A stretch of 64,000 nt of DNA from GCA-2737725 sp033763995 (lineage in GTDB: Bacteria > Pseudomonadota > Alphaproteobacteria > Rhodospirillales > Rhodospirillaceae). This document shows positions 8,524-17,196 of this stretch, piece by piece (the stretch's first letter is position 1; the number at the start of each line of letters is the position of its first letter). The stretch lies in assembly GCA_033763995.1 (NCBI GenBank), contig JANRJL010000083.1, forward strand, positions 1 to 64,000, read 5' to 3'. The notes beneath the pieces were generated by a model. That model saw only the letters and a list, made by a program, of their open reading frames with translations. It was not told the origin of the DNA and did no database searches. A program made the translations under genes and the position numbers.

Positions 8524-9117
8524 ATGGAAATCGCCAAAACGTTCTTGAATCGCCTGCGCATCGCCGAGCAGTTTTTGTGTTTCACGGCCTTCATGGTCAT
8601 GGCCGGGGCGCTGATTTACGACGTGCTCAAACGCGAAATCACCGGCTCGGGCGCCTTCGGCGCGCCGCAAGTGGGCGTCATCGGCATGATCGTCGTGTCC
8701 TACATCGGCATTGGACTCGCCTCGGCGGCTGGAACCCACTACCGCCCGCGCTTCGCCGACAAGGTTTTCCCGCCCCGCTTCGATCCGCTTTTGAAGCGAA
8801 TCGAAGAATTCGGCTTTGCCGCCTTTTGCGCCTTCCTGGCCTTCGTCGCCACCAAGGTTGCCATCGAGAGCTACGAACTCAAAGACGTGGCCCCCGTGTT
8901 GCGCAACCCGATTTGGCCGGTGCAAATGACCATCGCGCTGGGCTTCGGCTCGGTCGCCATTCGCCATGTTCTCTACGGCATCTTCCTGGAATTGAAACCC
9001 AAGCCCTCCGGCGAGGGCGCGGAGCTGGCGAGCGAGCAGCAAGCTCAGGAAATCATCCACGGCCACGACGACTACGACCGCGAAAAGGCCGCCGCCCGCA
9101 AAGGACACACACCTTGA
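8524..9117 (+). CDS. dctQ: TRAP transporter small permease DctQ
   Basis: 197 residues with four hydrophobic helices, beginning FLCFTAFMVMAGALIYDVLKR, the characteristic first helix of DctQ proteins. It forms the small membrane subunit that pairs with DctM. A polar, charged C-terminal tail of about 35 residues extends beyond the last helix. The stop TGA overlaps the TTG start of dctM (TTGA at 9114-9117), implying translational coupling. The 93 bases before it hold no gene. Confidence 0.88.
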   Translation: MEIAKTFLNRLRIAEQFLCFTAFMVMAGALIYDVLKREITGSGAFGAPQVGVIGMIVVSYIGIGLASAAGTHYRPRFADKVFPPRFDPLLKRIEEFGFAAFCAFLAFVATKVAIESYELKDVAPVLRNPIWPVQMTIALGFGSVAIRHVLYGIFLELKPKPSGEGAELASEQQAQEIIHGHDDYDREKAAARKGHTP

Positions 9118-10439
9118 CCGCGGTCGCCGGCATTGCGCTGCCCATCGTTCTGATCGCGCTGGTCATCCTGCGCCAGAACATCGTCGTCCTGTTGGGCGTG
9201 GCCACCTTCGCGGCCTATTACTTCTGGGGCGGCGGCGAAATCATGAACGTCGTTTACGACATGTGGGACGCGTCCAACCGCGACGTCCTGTTGTCGGTGC
9301 CGCTGTATATCTTGGCCGGCGCGATCATGTCGCAGGGCTCCATCGCCGAGCGGCTGATCAACCTGATGAAGGCGTTCATGAAGCCCATCCCCGGCGGCCT
9401 GGCGCTGGCCTCGCTGCTGGCCTGCGCGATTTTCGCGGCCATCTCGGGCTCGTCCATCGTCACGCTACTGGCCGTGGGCTCGATCATGTATCCGGCGCTG
9501 ATCAAGGCCGGATATCCGCGCACGTTCGCCATCGGCATGCTGTGCGCCGGCGGCACCTTGGGCATCATCATTCCGCCCAGCATTCCGCTGATTCTTTACG
9601 GCATCATGACCCAGGCCTCCATCGCCGACCTGTTCATCGCCGGCGTCGGGCCGGGGCTGACCTTGCTCGGCGTCTTCATGCTCTATTCGATGATCGTGAA
9701 CTTCAACCGCGACCGCGGAACCTGGTGGTCACTGAAGGAAATCACCACGGCTCTCGTGGACTCGATCTGGGCGTTGCTGACGCCCTTCGTGATCCTGGGC
9801 GGCATTTATTCCGGTTACTTCACGCCCACCGAATCCGCGGCCGTGGCGGTGTTGACGGCGATCCTCGTCGAGCTGCTCGCCCACAAGCACGGGTTCATGC
9901 ATCTGGTGCGCGGCGACACGAGCCGCTTCGGCCTGTCGGCCAAAAACATGGGCCAATTGATTTGGCGCACGGTGGGCGAAACCTCGGTGATGATGGGCGG
10001 GCTGTTTCCCATCCTCGCCATCGCCCTGTCGCTCAACGTGTTCATGACCTACGAGCAGGTGCCCAACCAGATCGTCGAGTGGCTCACGGGCTACATCGAC
10101 TCCAAGGTCATGTTCCTGCTGTTGGTGAACCTGTTCTTGCTCGTGGTGGGGTGTTTCCTCGACGCGGGCTCGGCCATCCTCATCCTCTCGCCGTTGTTGC
10201 CGCCCATGGCGCAAAGCTACGGCATGGATTTGGTGCATTTCGGCATCATGATGACCGTCAACCTCGAGATCGGCTACCTGACGCCGCCCATGGGCCTCAA
10301 TCTCATCGTCGCCATGGGCGCGTTCAAGGAAGACTTCCTGACCGTATGTCGGGGAGTGCTGCCGTTCATCGGGCTGATGATCATCGTGCTGTGGGTGGTG
10401 GCGCTCTACCCGCCGCTCAGTTTGTTCCTGATCAAGTGA
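9114..10439 (+). CDS. dctM: TRAP transporter large permease DctM
   Basis: 441 residues from a TTG start at 9114, chosen because it overlaps the dctQ stop; the open frame upstream is read through dctQ and is not coding. About 12 membrane helices. Conserved DctM features are DVLLSVPLYILAGAIM, ISGSSIVT (111-118) and GGTLGIIIPPS (146-156), which form the substrate and sodium sites of the elevator. With DctP and DctQ it makes a sodium-coupled organic-acid importer. Its stop overlaps the GTG of the next small gene. Confidence 0.92.
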   Translation: MTAVAGIALPIVLIALVILRQNIVVLLGVATFAAYYFWGGGEIMNVVYDMWDASNRDVLLSVPLYILAGAIMSQGSIAERLINLMKAFMKPIPGGLALASLLACAIFAAISGSSIVTLLAVGSIMYPALIKAGYPRTFAIGMLCAGGTLGIIIPPSIPLILYGIMTQASIADLFIAGVGPGLTLLGVFMLYSMIVNFNRDRGTWWSLKEITTALVDSIWALLTPFVILGGIYSGYFTPTESAAVAVLTAILVELLAHKHGFMHLVRGDTSRFGLSAKNMGQLIWRTVGETSVMMGGLFPILAIALSLNVFMTYEQVPNQIVEWLTGYIDSKVMFLLLVNLFLLVVGCFLDAGSAILILSPLLPPMAQSYGMDLVHFGIMMTVNLEIGYLTPPMGLNLIVAMGAFKEDFLTVCRGVLPFIGLMIIVLWVVALYPPLSLFLIK

Positions 10440-10663
10440 AGGCGAAACCCCCCGCCAAAGGAAAACCCAAGGCTCCGGCCAAGCCGAACCCTCCGGAGCT
10501 CGAACCTCCGCCGCGCTCTCTGGACGACATCGACGTCAATCGCGCCAACGCTCGGCTCAAAGTCTTGCGCGAGAAATTAGGCAAGGCCATCGACAATCCA
10601 GACGTACGGGAGCAAATGGTGAGGTATCTGCAAGGCCTATTGCGCGACGACGGGCGTAGTTAG
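10436..10663 (+). CDS. Small basic protein of unknown function, last gene of TRAP operon
   Basis: 75 residues from a GTG that overlaps the dctM stop (GTGA at 10436-10439). The first 30 residues are rich in Pro, Lys and Ala; the rest is a predicted amphipathic helical stretch (DIDVNRANARLKVLREKLGK, then VREQMVRYLQGLLRDD). No family recognised. The overlap with dctM argues that it is translated. Its TAG stop interlocks with the stop of the convergent reductase in bases 10660-10663. Confidence 0.5.
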   Translation: MKAKPPAKGKPKAPAKPNPPELEPPPRSLDDIDVNRANARLKVLREKLGKAIDNPDVREQMVRYLQGLLRDDGRS

Positions 10664-11679
10664 CCCTTCTCAGGACCCACGACGACGATCGCCTTGCCGA
10701 CGTTCTCGCCCTTCATCAAACGCATGAAATGGGCTGGCGTCTTGTCGATGCCCTCGGCGTGATCCTCTTTGAATTTCAGCTTGCCCTCGCGCACCAACCC
10801 TGAAGCAACGCGCAGATAGCGCGGCAGGTCATTCTCGAAGTCATAGACCACGAGGCCTTTCATGCGCGCGCGCTTGCCGATGATGGGGCCCAGCCCGAGG
10901 CCCTGATATTCGCTGGAATGATAGTCGCCTGGCCGGCCGCACAGCACGACCTGGGCGTAGAGATTGAAGTACTTCACCAAGGCCGAAAGCAAGGGCGCGC
11001 CGACATTGTCGTGATAGATGTCGATGCCGTTGGGGCAGGCCGCCTGCAACGCCTGCTCCCAACCGTCCTTCTTGTAGTCGACGCAAGCATCAAAGCCATA
11101 AGTGCGTAGCGCCACGTCGCACTTCTCCTTGCCGCCGGCGATTCCCACGACGCGCGCTCCGGCCAGCTTGGCGAGTTGGCCCACCGTGCCGCCCACGGGC
11201 CCGGCGGCGGCCGAGACGACATAGGTGTCGCCGATCTTGGGTGCCGCCGCATGGGTGACGCTGCCCCAGGCCGTGAGTCCCGGCATGCCGAGCACGCCCA
11301 CGGCGGTCGACAACGGGCCCAAGGCCGGGTCGATGCGCTGAACAATTTTCTTGGGCGTGATGCAGGCATAGGTTTGCCAGCCCGTCTCGGCAACCAGGCA
11401 ATCGCCCGGCTTCAAGTCGGCATGGCGGCTGCGCACCACGCGGCACACGGAGCGCCCGTAGATAACCTCGCCCGGCTGCAACGCGCGGTGGCCGGGATGG
11501 TCGCCGCGAATGGCCTTGCGGATGTAGGGATCGAGCGAGAGATAAATACTGCGCACCAAGGCCTCGCCGTCGTTCGGCTGCGGCATGGGCGTGTCGGCCA
11601 TCTGGAAGTCGGCGACCTCGGGCATGCCGTCGCGCTGGCGGCGAAGCTGGACCTGCTGATTGCGTTCGATGGGGTTCAT
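10660..11679 (-). CDS. Zinc-independent MDR NADP-dependent oxidoreductase (CurA-like), copy 2
   Basis: 339 residues. Medium-chain dehydrogenase/reductase of the leukotriene B4 dehydrogenase/CurA group: IYLSLDPYIRKAI near the N-terminus, GMPGLTAWGSV, and the NADP loop SAAAGPVGGTVGQLAK. These enzymes reduce 2-alkenals or enones with NADPH. No catalytic zinc ligands, as expected for the group. It follows a paralogue of similar length 6 bases upstream on the same strand, evidently a tandem duplication. Confidence 0.88.
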   Translation of the reverse strand: MNPIERNQQVQLRRQRDGMPEVADFQMADTPMPQPNDGEALVRSIYLSLDPYIRKAIRGDHPGHRALQPGEVIYGRSVCRVVRSRHADLKPGDCLVAETGWQTYACITPKKIVQRIDPALGPLSTAVGVLGMPGLTAWGSVTHAAAPKIGDTYVVSAAAGPVGGTVGQLAKLAGARVVGIAGGKEKCDVALRTYGFDACVDYKKDGWEQALQAACPNGIDIYHDNVGAPLLSALVKYFNLYAQVVLCGRPGDYHSSEYQGLGLGPIIGKRARMKGLVVYDFENDLPRYLRVASGLVREGKLKFKEDHAEGIDKTPAHFMRLMKGENVGKAIVVVGPEKG

Positions 11680-11685
11680 GGCGCG

Positions 11686-12708
11686 TCAGGCCTTTTCGGG
11701 GCCGATGGCGACCAAGGCCTTGCCGGCGTTGAGTCCCGACATCAGCTTGACGAAGTGCGCCGGTGCCGCCGCCAGCCCCTCGACGCGATCCTCGTGAAAT
11801 TTCAGCCGACCCGAAGCAACCAAAGGCAAAGCCGCCTTCATGAATTCGGCCATGCGCGCATAATAATCATAGACCACGAGGCCCAACAGCTCGGCGCGCT
11901 TGGAAACAAACACGCCCAAGTTATGGCCGTGCACGGCGTTGTCGGCGCCGCGATTGTATTGCGACACCAAGCCGCACAGCACGATCTTGCCGTGGAAATT
12001 GAGCTGTTGCGTGACGGCATCAAGCACCGCGCCGCCGACGTTGTCGAAATAGGTGTCGATGCCTTGCGGGCAGGCGGCTTTCAGGTCTTCCGTCCAGTGC
12101 TTGTTCTTGTAATTGACACAGGCATCGAAGCCGTATTCCTGCGTGACAATGCGGCACTTTTCATCGGAGCCGGCGATGCCCACGGCGCGGCAGCCCTTGG
12201 CCTTGGCCAGTTGGCCCGCCGTGCCGCCCACGGGCCCGGCGGCGGCCGTGACGACAAACGTGGACCCCAACGCGGGATTGGCGAGTTTTTCCACGCCGCC
12301 CCAGGCCGTGAGCCCCGGCATGCCGAGCGCGCCCAAATAGGCCGACAAGGGTGCTGCGGCGGCATCGACCTTGCGCACCTGATCGGCGGCGGCGGCATCG
12401 GAGACGTAGAACTGCTGCCAGCCCGATTCCAGCACCACGTATTCGCCGGCGGTATAGTCCGCGTGCTTGGACTCCATCACCTCGGCGACGCAGCGGCCGT
12501 AAATCACGTCGCCTTGATTGAGCCGCTGATGGCCCATGTGCCGCCCGGCGATGGCGCCGCGCATGTAGGGATCGAGCGAGAGATAAACGTTGCGCGCCAG
12601 GAACTGCCCGTCTGCGAGCTTGGGCACTTCCGCTTCGCTCAGCTGAAAGTCCTCGGCGCGCGGAACGCCGTCGGGTTGATGCGCGAGCTGGACCTGAATA
12701 TTGCGCAT
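11686..12708 (-). CDS. Zinc-independent MDR NADP-dependent oxidoreductase (CurA-like), copy 1
   Basis: 340 residues, same family and motifs as its downstream neighbour: VYLSLDPYMRGAI, GMPGLTAWGGVE and TAAAGPVGGTAGQLAKAKG. Both keep a similar C-terminus (VGKAIVVVGPEKG versus AGKALVAIGPEKA), so this is a tandem duplication that has diverged through most of the length and probably separated substrate preferences. It lies 9 bases after the secreted repeat protein gene on the same strand; a long minus-strand transcript from about 16.1 kb is plausible. Exact alkenal/enone substrate unknown. Confidence 0.88.
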   Translation of the reverse strand: MRNIQVQLAHQPDGVPRAEDFQLSEAEVPKLADGQFLARNVYLSLDPYMRGAIAGRHMGHQRLNQGDVIYGRCVAEVMESKHADYTAGEYVVLESGWQQFYVSDAAAADQVRKVDAAAAPLSAYLGALGMPGLTAWGGVEKLANPALGSTFVVTAAAGPVGGTAGQLAKAKGCRAVGIAGSDEKCRIVTQEYGFDACVNYKNKHWTEDLKAACPQGIDTYFDNVGGAVLDAVTQQLNFHGKIVLCGLVSQYNRGADNAVHGHNLGVFVSKRAELLGLVVYDYYARMAEFMKAALPLVASGRLKFHEDRVEGLAAAPAHFVKLMSGLNAGKALVAIGPEKA

Positions 12709-12717
12709 CGCGCGGAT

Positions 12718-13320
12718 CTACTTGGTGGACTTGAATCGCGCGTAATCGGCCGCGAGCGTCTTGACCAAGAGCTGCTGATAGTAGCCGTCCGCTTGCGCCT
12801 TGGCCTTGTCCAGAAATCCGTCGACATCGGCGGGCGTGGCCTGCAGTTTGCAGCCCTCGAACCTGGCGTTCATGACGTGATGCGGATAGCTCACCTGCGC
12901 GGCGAAGCGGCCCTGCTTGGCGGACTTGAACCACAGATCTTCGGTCTTGCACGGCTCGCGCTTCAAGCCCTGCAGGGCTTCGTCGATGATGTAACCCAAA
13001 ACGAATTGCGCTTGCTGCGAGCCGGCGCTGGCCGCCGCCTCGAGGTGCGGGATCGCCTTGGCGGTTTGGCCGTCATAGAACAGCACGCGGCCCAACTGAT
13101 AATGCAGGCGGCGATTGTTGGGATCGGCCTTCACGTCGGCTTCGCAGGCCGCAATCGCGGCAGCCTTGTCCTTCACGTCGTCAATGCCCGGCGCTACGCG
13201 CTCGGGATCCTCGGGATGCGACACCAAGAGATCGCACTGCGTGACTTTCGGCGTTTGTGCCGCCGCGGCAAACGGCAAGGCCAAAGCGGCGGCGGTGACA
13301 AGAGCGATGCGGGCTTTCAT
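12718..13320 (-). CDS. Secreted TPR/Sel1-like protein, third of a tandem triplet
   Basis: 200 residues from the ATG at 13320, preceded by AAGGAGACGACG. Signal peptide MKARIALVTAAALALPFAAAA with a cut near AQT. The mature part has CDLLVSHPEDPERVAPG, then helical repeat units around NNRRLHYQLGRVLFYDGQ and GSQQAQFVLGYIIDEALQG of the Sel1/TPR type, with further cysteines near PCKTEDLWFKSAKQG and FEGCK. Same length and layout as the next gene upstream. Periplasmic; function unknown, probably protein-protein contacts. Confidence 0.75.
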   Translation of the reverse strand: MKARIALVTAAALALPFAAAAQTPKVTQCDLLVSHPEDPERVAPGIDDVKDKAAAIAACEADVKADPNNRRLHYQLGRVLFYDGQTAKAIPHLEAAASAGSQQAQFVLGYIIDEALQGLKREPCKTEDLWFKSAKQGRFAAQVSYPHHVMNARFEGCKLQATPADVDGFLDKAKAQADGYYQQLLVKTLAADYARFKSTK

Positions 13321-13330
13321 CGTCGTCTCC

Positions 13331-13933
13331 TTATTTCCTGGCCTTATAGGCGGTGAGCTCTTCCTGCAGCATCGAGACCAGCAGGCGCTGATAATAGTCG
13401 TCGGCTTGTTTCTTGGCTGCGTCGAGAAAGCCCTGCATCTCCTCGGTCGAGGCTTGCTGCGTGCAGCCCTTGAACAGGCCGCGCATGACATGATGCGGAT
13501 AACTGGTTTGCGCCGCGAAGCGGCCTTGGCGCGCGGACTTCACCCACAGATCCTCGACCTTGCAGGGCTCTTTCGTCTGGCCGCCCTGGCCGGTGTCGAT
13601 GATGTAGCCCAGCACGAATTGCGCTTGTTGCGAGCCCGCGCTAGCCGCGAATTCCAGATGCGGCATGCCCTTGTCGAATTTCCCGTCGTAGAAATAAGCG
13701 CGGCCCAGTTGATAGCGCAGGCGGCGGTTGTTGGGGTCCTTGGCCACGGCGGCTTCGCAAGCGGCCTGGGCGGCGGCCTTGTTCATGCCCGATTCCGACA
13801 CCGCCGGCGCGATGCGCTCCGGGTCTGAGCCGTGGGCGGCCAAGCGGTCGCACTCGGTGATCTCCTCGGCGGCCAGCGCCGTTGTCGACAAGGCCAACAT
13901 CGTCGCGCCCGCCAGCAAAATCGATTTCATCAT
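13331..13933 (-). CDS. Secreted TPR/Sel1-like protein, second of a tandem triplet
   Basis: 200 residues from the ATG at 13933, which has GGAGGG just upstream; the frame opens a little earlier but that region is the ribosome site. Signal peptide MMKSILLAGATMLALSTTALA. The mature part mirrors its downstream paralogue: ITECDRLAAHGSDPERIAP, NNRRLRYQLGRAYFYDG, GSQQAQFVLGYIIDTGQGG, KSARQGRFAAQTSYPHHVM. The tight match suggests recent duplication. Role unknown; the repeat units suggest a scaffold in the periplasm. Confidence 0.75.
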   Translation of the reverse strand: MMKSILLAGATMLALSTTALAAEEITECDRLAAHGSDPERIAPAVSESGMNKAAAQAACEAAVAKDPNNRRLRYQLGRAYFYDGKFDKGMPHLEFAASAGSQQAQFVLGYIIDTGQGGQTKEPCKVEDLWVKSARQGRFAAQTSYPHHVMRGLFKGCTQQASTEEMQGFLDAAKKQADDYYQRLLVSMLQEELTAYKARK

Positions 13934-13961
13934 GGTTCCCTCCAAGAACAATCGGCCGCCA

Positions 13962-14501
13962 CTATTTAAGCGCCGCCGTCAGGTCCTCAATCAGCAGACC
14001 GCCAAGATAGTCCACTTTCTCCTTGGCGTGGGCGAGAAATCGCAGCATTTCCTCGCGGGTTGAACGCTCCGGGATGTGGTCGTACCGCCCCTTGACCGCG
14101 TCGCGCACGTAACTGACCTGGGCCGAGGCGTGGCCGAGACGCGCGGCCTGGCGCCAGTGGTGCTCGATGCGCGCGATGTCGTGCGGCAGGCCCTCGAAAC
14201 GGCGGGTCATGACCAGGCCCAGGATAAAATGCGCCTGCCGGTAGCCCAGGACAGCCGCCTGCTCGAAGCACGAGAAGGCTTCCTGCCGCTGGCCCGCATA
14301 AAACAGGCAGCGGCCCAGTTGATAGGCCAGCCGCCCGGTCTCGGGCGCCGCCGCCACGGCGGCACGGCACGCGGCGATGGCGCGCGGCAGGTCCACCGCC
14401 TCGCGCGGCACGCCGGGTGCGATGCGGTCGGGGTCCGGCGGATTGGCGGCCAGCCGGTCGCACTCGGTAATTTCTACGTCGGGATGAGGACTCTGCGCCA
14501 T
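13962..14501 (-). CDS. TPR/Sel1-like protein without signal peptide, first of a tandem triplet
   Basis: 179 residues from the ATG at 14501; the frame is open far upstream but through the MFS gene. It begins MAQSPHPDVEITECDRLAA, so it has the same core as the next two genes (CDRLAANPPDPDRIAPGV, RLAYQLGRCLFYAGQ, FILGLVMTRRFEGLPH) but no signal peptide. The MFS stop is 2 bases upstream, so the two are coupled. It may be a cytoplasmic counterpart of its secreted paralogues, or may have lost its signal. Confidence 0.7.
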   Translation of the reverse strand: MAQSPHPDVEITECDRLAANPPDPDRIAPGVPREAVDLPRAIAACRAAVAAAPETGRLAYQLGRCLFYAGQRQEAFSCFEQAAVLGYRQAHFILGLVMTRRFEGLPHDIARIEHHWRQAARLGHASAQVSYVRDAVKGRYDHIPERSTREEMLRFLAHAKEKVDYLGGLLIEDLTAALK

Positions 14502-14503
14502 GG

Positions 14504-15730
14504 TCAGCCGGTCTCCACGCCTTGCGAAACGCGCCGCCCTTCGGCGAATCGCAGTCCGAGATAAAACGCAACCATACCCACCATGCTGGCGGTCATCGGC
14601 CACGTGAGCCCAAGGCCCGTGCCGTCGTAGGTCGCGCCGGCGGCAATCGTGAGGACGGCCGAGGCCGCCATGGTGAGCGCGCCGCAGAGCCCCGAGGCCG
14701 CGCCCGCGTGCTGCGGGTGGGCCGCGATGGCGCCCGACAGGGTCAAGGGCGTGATCAGGCCCAGCCCCAACGACAGCAAGACCAAGGGCGCGATCAGCAG
14801 AAACGGCGTGGCGCCCAACACAAAAACCGCAAGGGGCCAGGCCAAACCGATCAAACCGGAAGCGGCGACCATCCACGCGATGAGTCGGCGGCTGCCCCAT
14901 CGCCGCACCAAGCGCGCGCTGGTCATGGCGCCGGTGAGAAATGCCACGGACATGAACGACCAATAGGCGCCGAAAGCCCCGCCGGAAATGTTGAAGGTAT
15001 CGGCGAAGTACGCGGGGGCGGCAGCGAGGAAAGCGAAGAAGGGCGCGCCCGTAAGTCCATAAATCATGGCGTAGCACATGAACACGGGCGAGCGCAGCAG
15101 CATGGCGTTGACCATGAGCAGGTGCGCGAGGCCCAATTGCTTTGCGCCGGGTGCATGCGCGCGCGTTTCCGGCATGGCCCGCCAGGACCATGCCCACATG
15201 CCCACGCCGACAACCGCGAGACCCAAAAACACGCCGCTAACGCCCACGACATCGCCGGCATAACCGCCCACCACGGGGGCCAAGGTGTGGGCGATGGAGT
15301 GCGCCGCGGCGATATAAGACATGTAGTAGGCGGCATGATCGCCGTGGGCCACGTCGTGCACGCTGGCGCGGCAGATGGCCGCCGTGCCCGCCGCGCCGCA
15401 GGCTTGCACGAAGCGCGCCGCGATCAGCAACTCCAGGGTCGGGGCCATGGCACACACGACCGTCATGACGATATAGACGAACAATGACGCCAACATCACG
15501 ATGCGGCGCCCAAACCGGTCCGACAACGCGCCCAACACCAGTTGGGCGATGCACAATCCGAACAAGTAGGACGAGATGACGAATTGCACATCGGCTTCGG
15601 TGGCGTCGTAAAGCCTGCGCAGCTCCGGCAACATCGGCGAAACCACCACCAGGGCGAAGGGCGACAGCGCGCTGGAGGCCGCCAATTGCCAGCGCGACAG
15701 TGGCATAGCGCTCATGGACGGTGAGGACAT
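14504..15730 (-). CDS. MFS drug-resistance transporter, Bcr/CflA type
   Basis: 408 residues with about 12 membrane helices. The motif A loop GALSDRFGRRIVML and the motif C region around HTLAPVVGGYAGD are those of the DHA1 Bcr/CflA efflux group. Expected to export small toxic compounds using the proton gradient. Located between a small upstream protein (16 bases away) and the three repeat proteins, all on the minus strand. Substrate unknown. Two further in-frame ATGs within the first nine codons leave the start slightly uncertain. Confidence 0.88.
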   Translation of the reverse strand: MSSPSMSAMPLSRWQLAASSALSPFALVVVSPMLPELRRLYDATEADVQFVISSYLFGLCIAQLVLGALSDRFGRRIVMLASLFVYIVMTVVCAMAPTLELLIAARFVQACGAAGTAAICRASVHDVAHGDHAAYYMSYIAAAHSIAHTLAPVVGGYAGDVVGVSGVFLGLAVVGVGMWAWSWRAMPETRAHAPGAKQLGLAHLLMVNAMLLRSPVFMCYAMIYGLTGAPFFAFLAAAPAYFADTFNISGGAFGAYWSFMSVAFLTGAMTSARLVRRWGSRRLIAWMVAASGLIGLAWPLAVFVLGATPFLLIAPLVLLSLGLGLITPLTLSGAIAAHPQHAGAASGLCGALTMAASAVLTIAAGATYDGTGLGLTWPMTASMVGMVAFYLGLRFAEGRRVSQGVETG

Positions 15731-15746
15731 GCGATTAGGTGGGGAA

Positions 15747-16112
15747 CTATTTCTTGGGCCGCGCCTTGGCGGATTTCTTGGCGCGCTCCTCGCCGATAGC
15801 TTCCAGCTCCTGGGTCACGACCCGCAAGACGCGCGCGATATAGGCCTGCCGCCACTGGTTGCGCTCAGCGTTGGCCGCTGCGTCGGGCTTGAAGGTTTCC
15901 ACCGCTTGGCGCTTCAACAGACCTAGGCCTTCCAGCAGACGCTCGACGGTATCGAGCCGTTCGCGCGTCACCGCCAACTCGCTCGCCACCGCCATGGTCA
16001 TGGCCAACACCTTTTCGGCCTCGGGGTTGTCGAAGAACCACGGCCGCTTGCCCTTGGCCCGGGCATTGGCGAGTTTGACGACGTCGATGTCCTTCGCGGA
16101 TGGCTTGGCCAT
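15747..16112 (-). CDS. Small helical protein, paralogue of the one at 44531-44869
   Basis: 121 residues, charged, no signal peptide. The pattern FFDNPEAEKVLAMTMAVASE, then DTVERLLEGLGLL and AERNQWRQAYIARVL resembles the small gene at 44531-44869 (YFADPNMDQMHAMILALAAE, FDAMERILDAKGTL, EERKAKRDALIRRLF) residue by residue over about 80 positions. I do not know the family. The core looks all-helical and could be a coiled coil; the C-terminus is Lys-rich. First gene of the minus-strand run that continues with the MFS pump. Confidence 0.65.
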   Translation of the reverse strand: MAKPSAKDIDVVKLANARAKGKRPWFFDNPEAEKVLAMTMAVASELAVTRERLDTVERLLEGLGLLKRQAVETFKPDAAANAERNQWRQAYIARVLRVVTQELEAIGEERAKKSAKARPKK

Positions 16113-16202
16113 GCGCTCACCTTTTTGCTGCGGCGGCCATTTGACCGCGCCGCGCGCACTTCCTCAAGACGGTCGTAGCAAGAACAAAGCCCCGCGCCAT
16201 GC

Positions 16203-16222
16203 GCGAATCCGGGTTGATTCGC
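16203..16222. promoter_or_regulatory. Inverted repeat in a divergent promoter region
   Basis: The 162-base gap between the divergent small protein gene and the SDR gene contains GCGAATC (16203-16209) and GATTCGC (16216-16222), a perfect 7-bp inverted repeat with a 6-bp spacer, 53 bases before the SDR start. It could be an operator or a 5'UTR hairpin. Nothing else was seen in the gap. Confidence 0.3.
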
Positions 16223-16274
16223 ATGCCGAGCATGGCCTAAGCCGGACAGTGCGCGATAGGCGAGGGAGAGCGCC

Positions 16275-17123
16275 ATGTACAATCTCACGGGCAAGGTCGC
16301 CATTGTCACCGGAGCCGGCCGCCACAGGGGCCTGGGCGAAGCCATGGCCAAACGCCTCGCCAAGGACGGCGCCAAGGTGTTGGTGCACGACATCGGCGTG
16401 CTGAAGGGCGACATCGCGCCGGCCCACGGTGTCGGTCAAAAGGCCGAGCTGGACCAGATCGTCGATGAGATCAAAGCCGCCGGCGGCCAGGCGGCAGGTT
16501 TCACGGGCGATATGCTGGTGGAAAAAGATGTGGCCGCCCTGGTGGACTTCGCCGTCAAGACCTTCGGCCGGCTCGACATCCTCGTGAATAATGCGGGCAT
16601 CGGCTACTTGTTCGGACCTTTGGTGGATATGACCCAGGAGCACTGGGACGCGGTGTTGGGTGTAAACCTGCGCGGCTGCTTTTTCGGCATCAAGCACGCG
16701 GCCAAGCAGATGATCAAGCAAGGCCAAATGGGACAAGGAACTGGCGGGCGCATCATCAGCATCGCGAGCCAGGCGGCGAAGTCGGGCTTCGCGCAAGCGG
16801 CTGCGTACTCGGCCAGCAAGCATGGCCTCGTCGGCCTCACACGCGCCGCAGCACTTGAACTGGCGCCCCACAAGATCACGGTCAACGCCATCTGCCCCAA
16901 CCATGTCACCACTGGGCTGGGGGCCTGGCAGAACGATTTCATGAGCAAGGCGCAAGGCAAGACCGTCGACAAATATCTCGCCGACATGCGCGCGCGCATT
17001 CCCTTGGGCCGGCCGGGTTTGGTCGACGACATCGCCAAGGCCTGCGCGTTCCTGTGCTCGGACCAGGCCGACTACATCACCGCCGAGGCCATGAACGTCT
17101 CTGGCGGCGAAGAGTATCATTAA
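16275..17123 (+). CDS. Short-chain dehydrogenase/reductase, FabG-like
   Basis: 282 residues. Classical SDR: cofactor loop TGAGRHRGLG (12-21), NNAG (105-108), Ser near 163-166 (IISIASQAA), catalytic Y178 and K182 in YSASK. The inserted basic loop GRHR and the 40-residue stretch before DEIKAAGG are seen in 3-hydroxyacyl-CoA dehydrogenase-like SDRs. NAD(P)-linked oxidation of a hydroxy compound is expected. It opens a plus-strand run with the deacetylase and MaoC genes, which fits a CoA-ester pathway. Confidence 0.9.
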   Translation: MYNLTGKVAIVTGAGRHRGLGEAMAKRLAKDGAKVLVHDIGVLKGDIAPAHGVGQKAELDQIVDEIKAAGGQAAGFTGDMLVEKDVAALVDFAVKTFGRLDILVNNAGIGYLFGPLVDMTQEHWDAVLGVNLRGCFFGIKHAAKQMIKQGQMGQGTGGRIISIASQAAKSGFAQAAAYSASKHGLVGLTRAAALELAPHKITVNAICPNHVTTGLGAWQNDFMSKAQGKTVDKYLADMRARIPLGRPGLVDDIAKACAFLCSDQADYITAEAMNVSGGEEYH

Positions 17124-17196
17124 GGAGACAGCGCATGTTCAGGCGAAGTGGACACCGGTTCGCCGCCCGGAACATGCGCAAGTAAAGGAGTCTTTC

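Noticed and set aside
8577..9113. N-terminal extension of dctM
   Set aside because: The open frame upstream of 9114 runs through dctQ and does not resemble a DctM N-terminus; the TTG overlapping the dctQ stop fits better.
11176..13356. A 726-codon open frame on the plus strand
   Set aside because: It is antisense to the two MDR reductases and a secreted repeat protein that have clear family motifs. The translation is rich in His, Arg and Ala with no domain, as expected from the reverse frame of high-GC genes.
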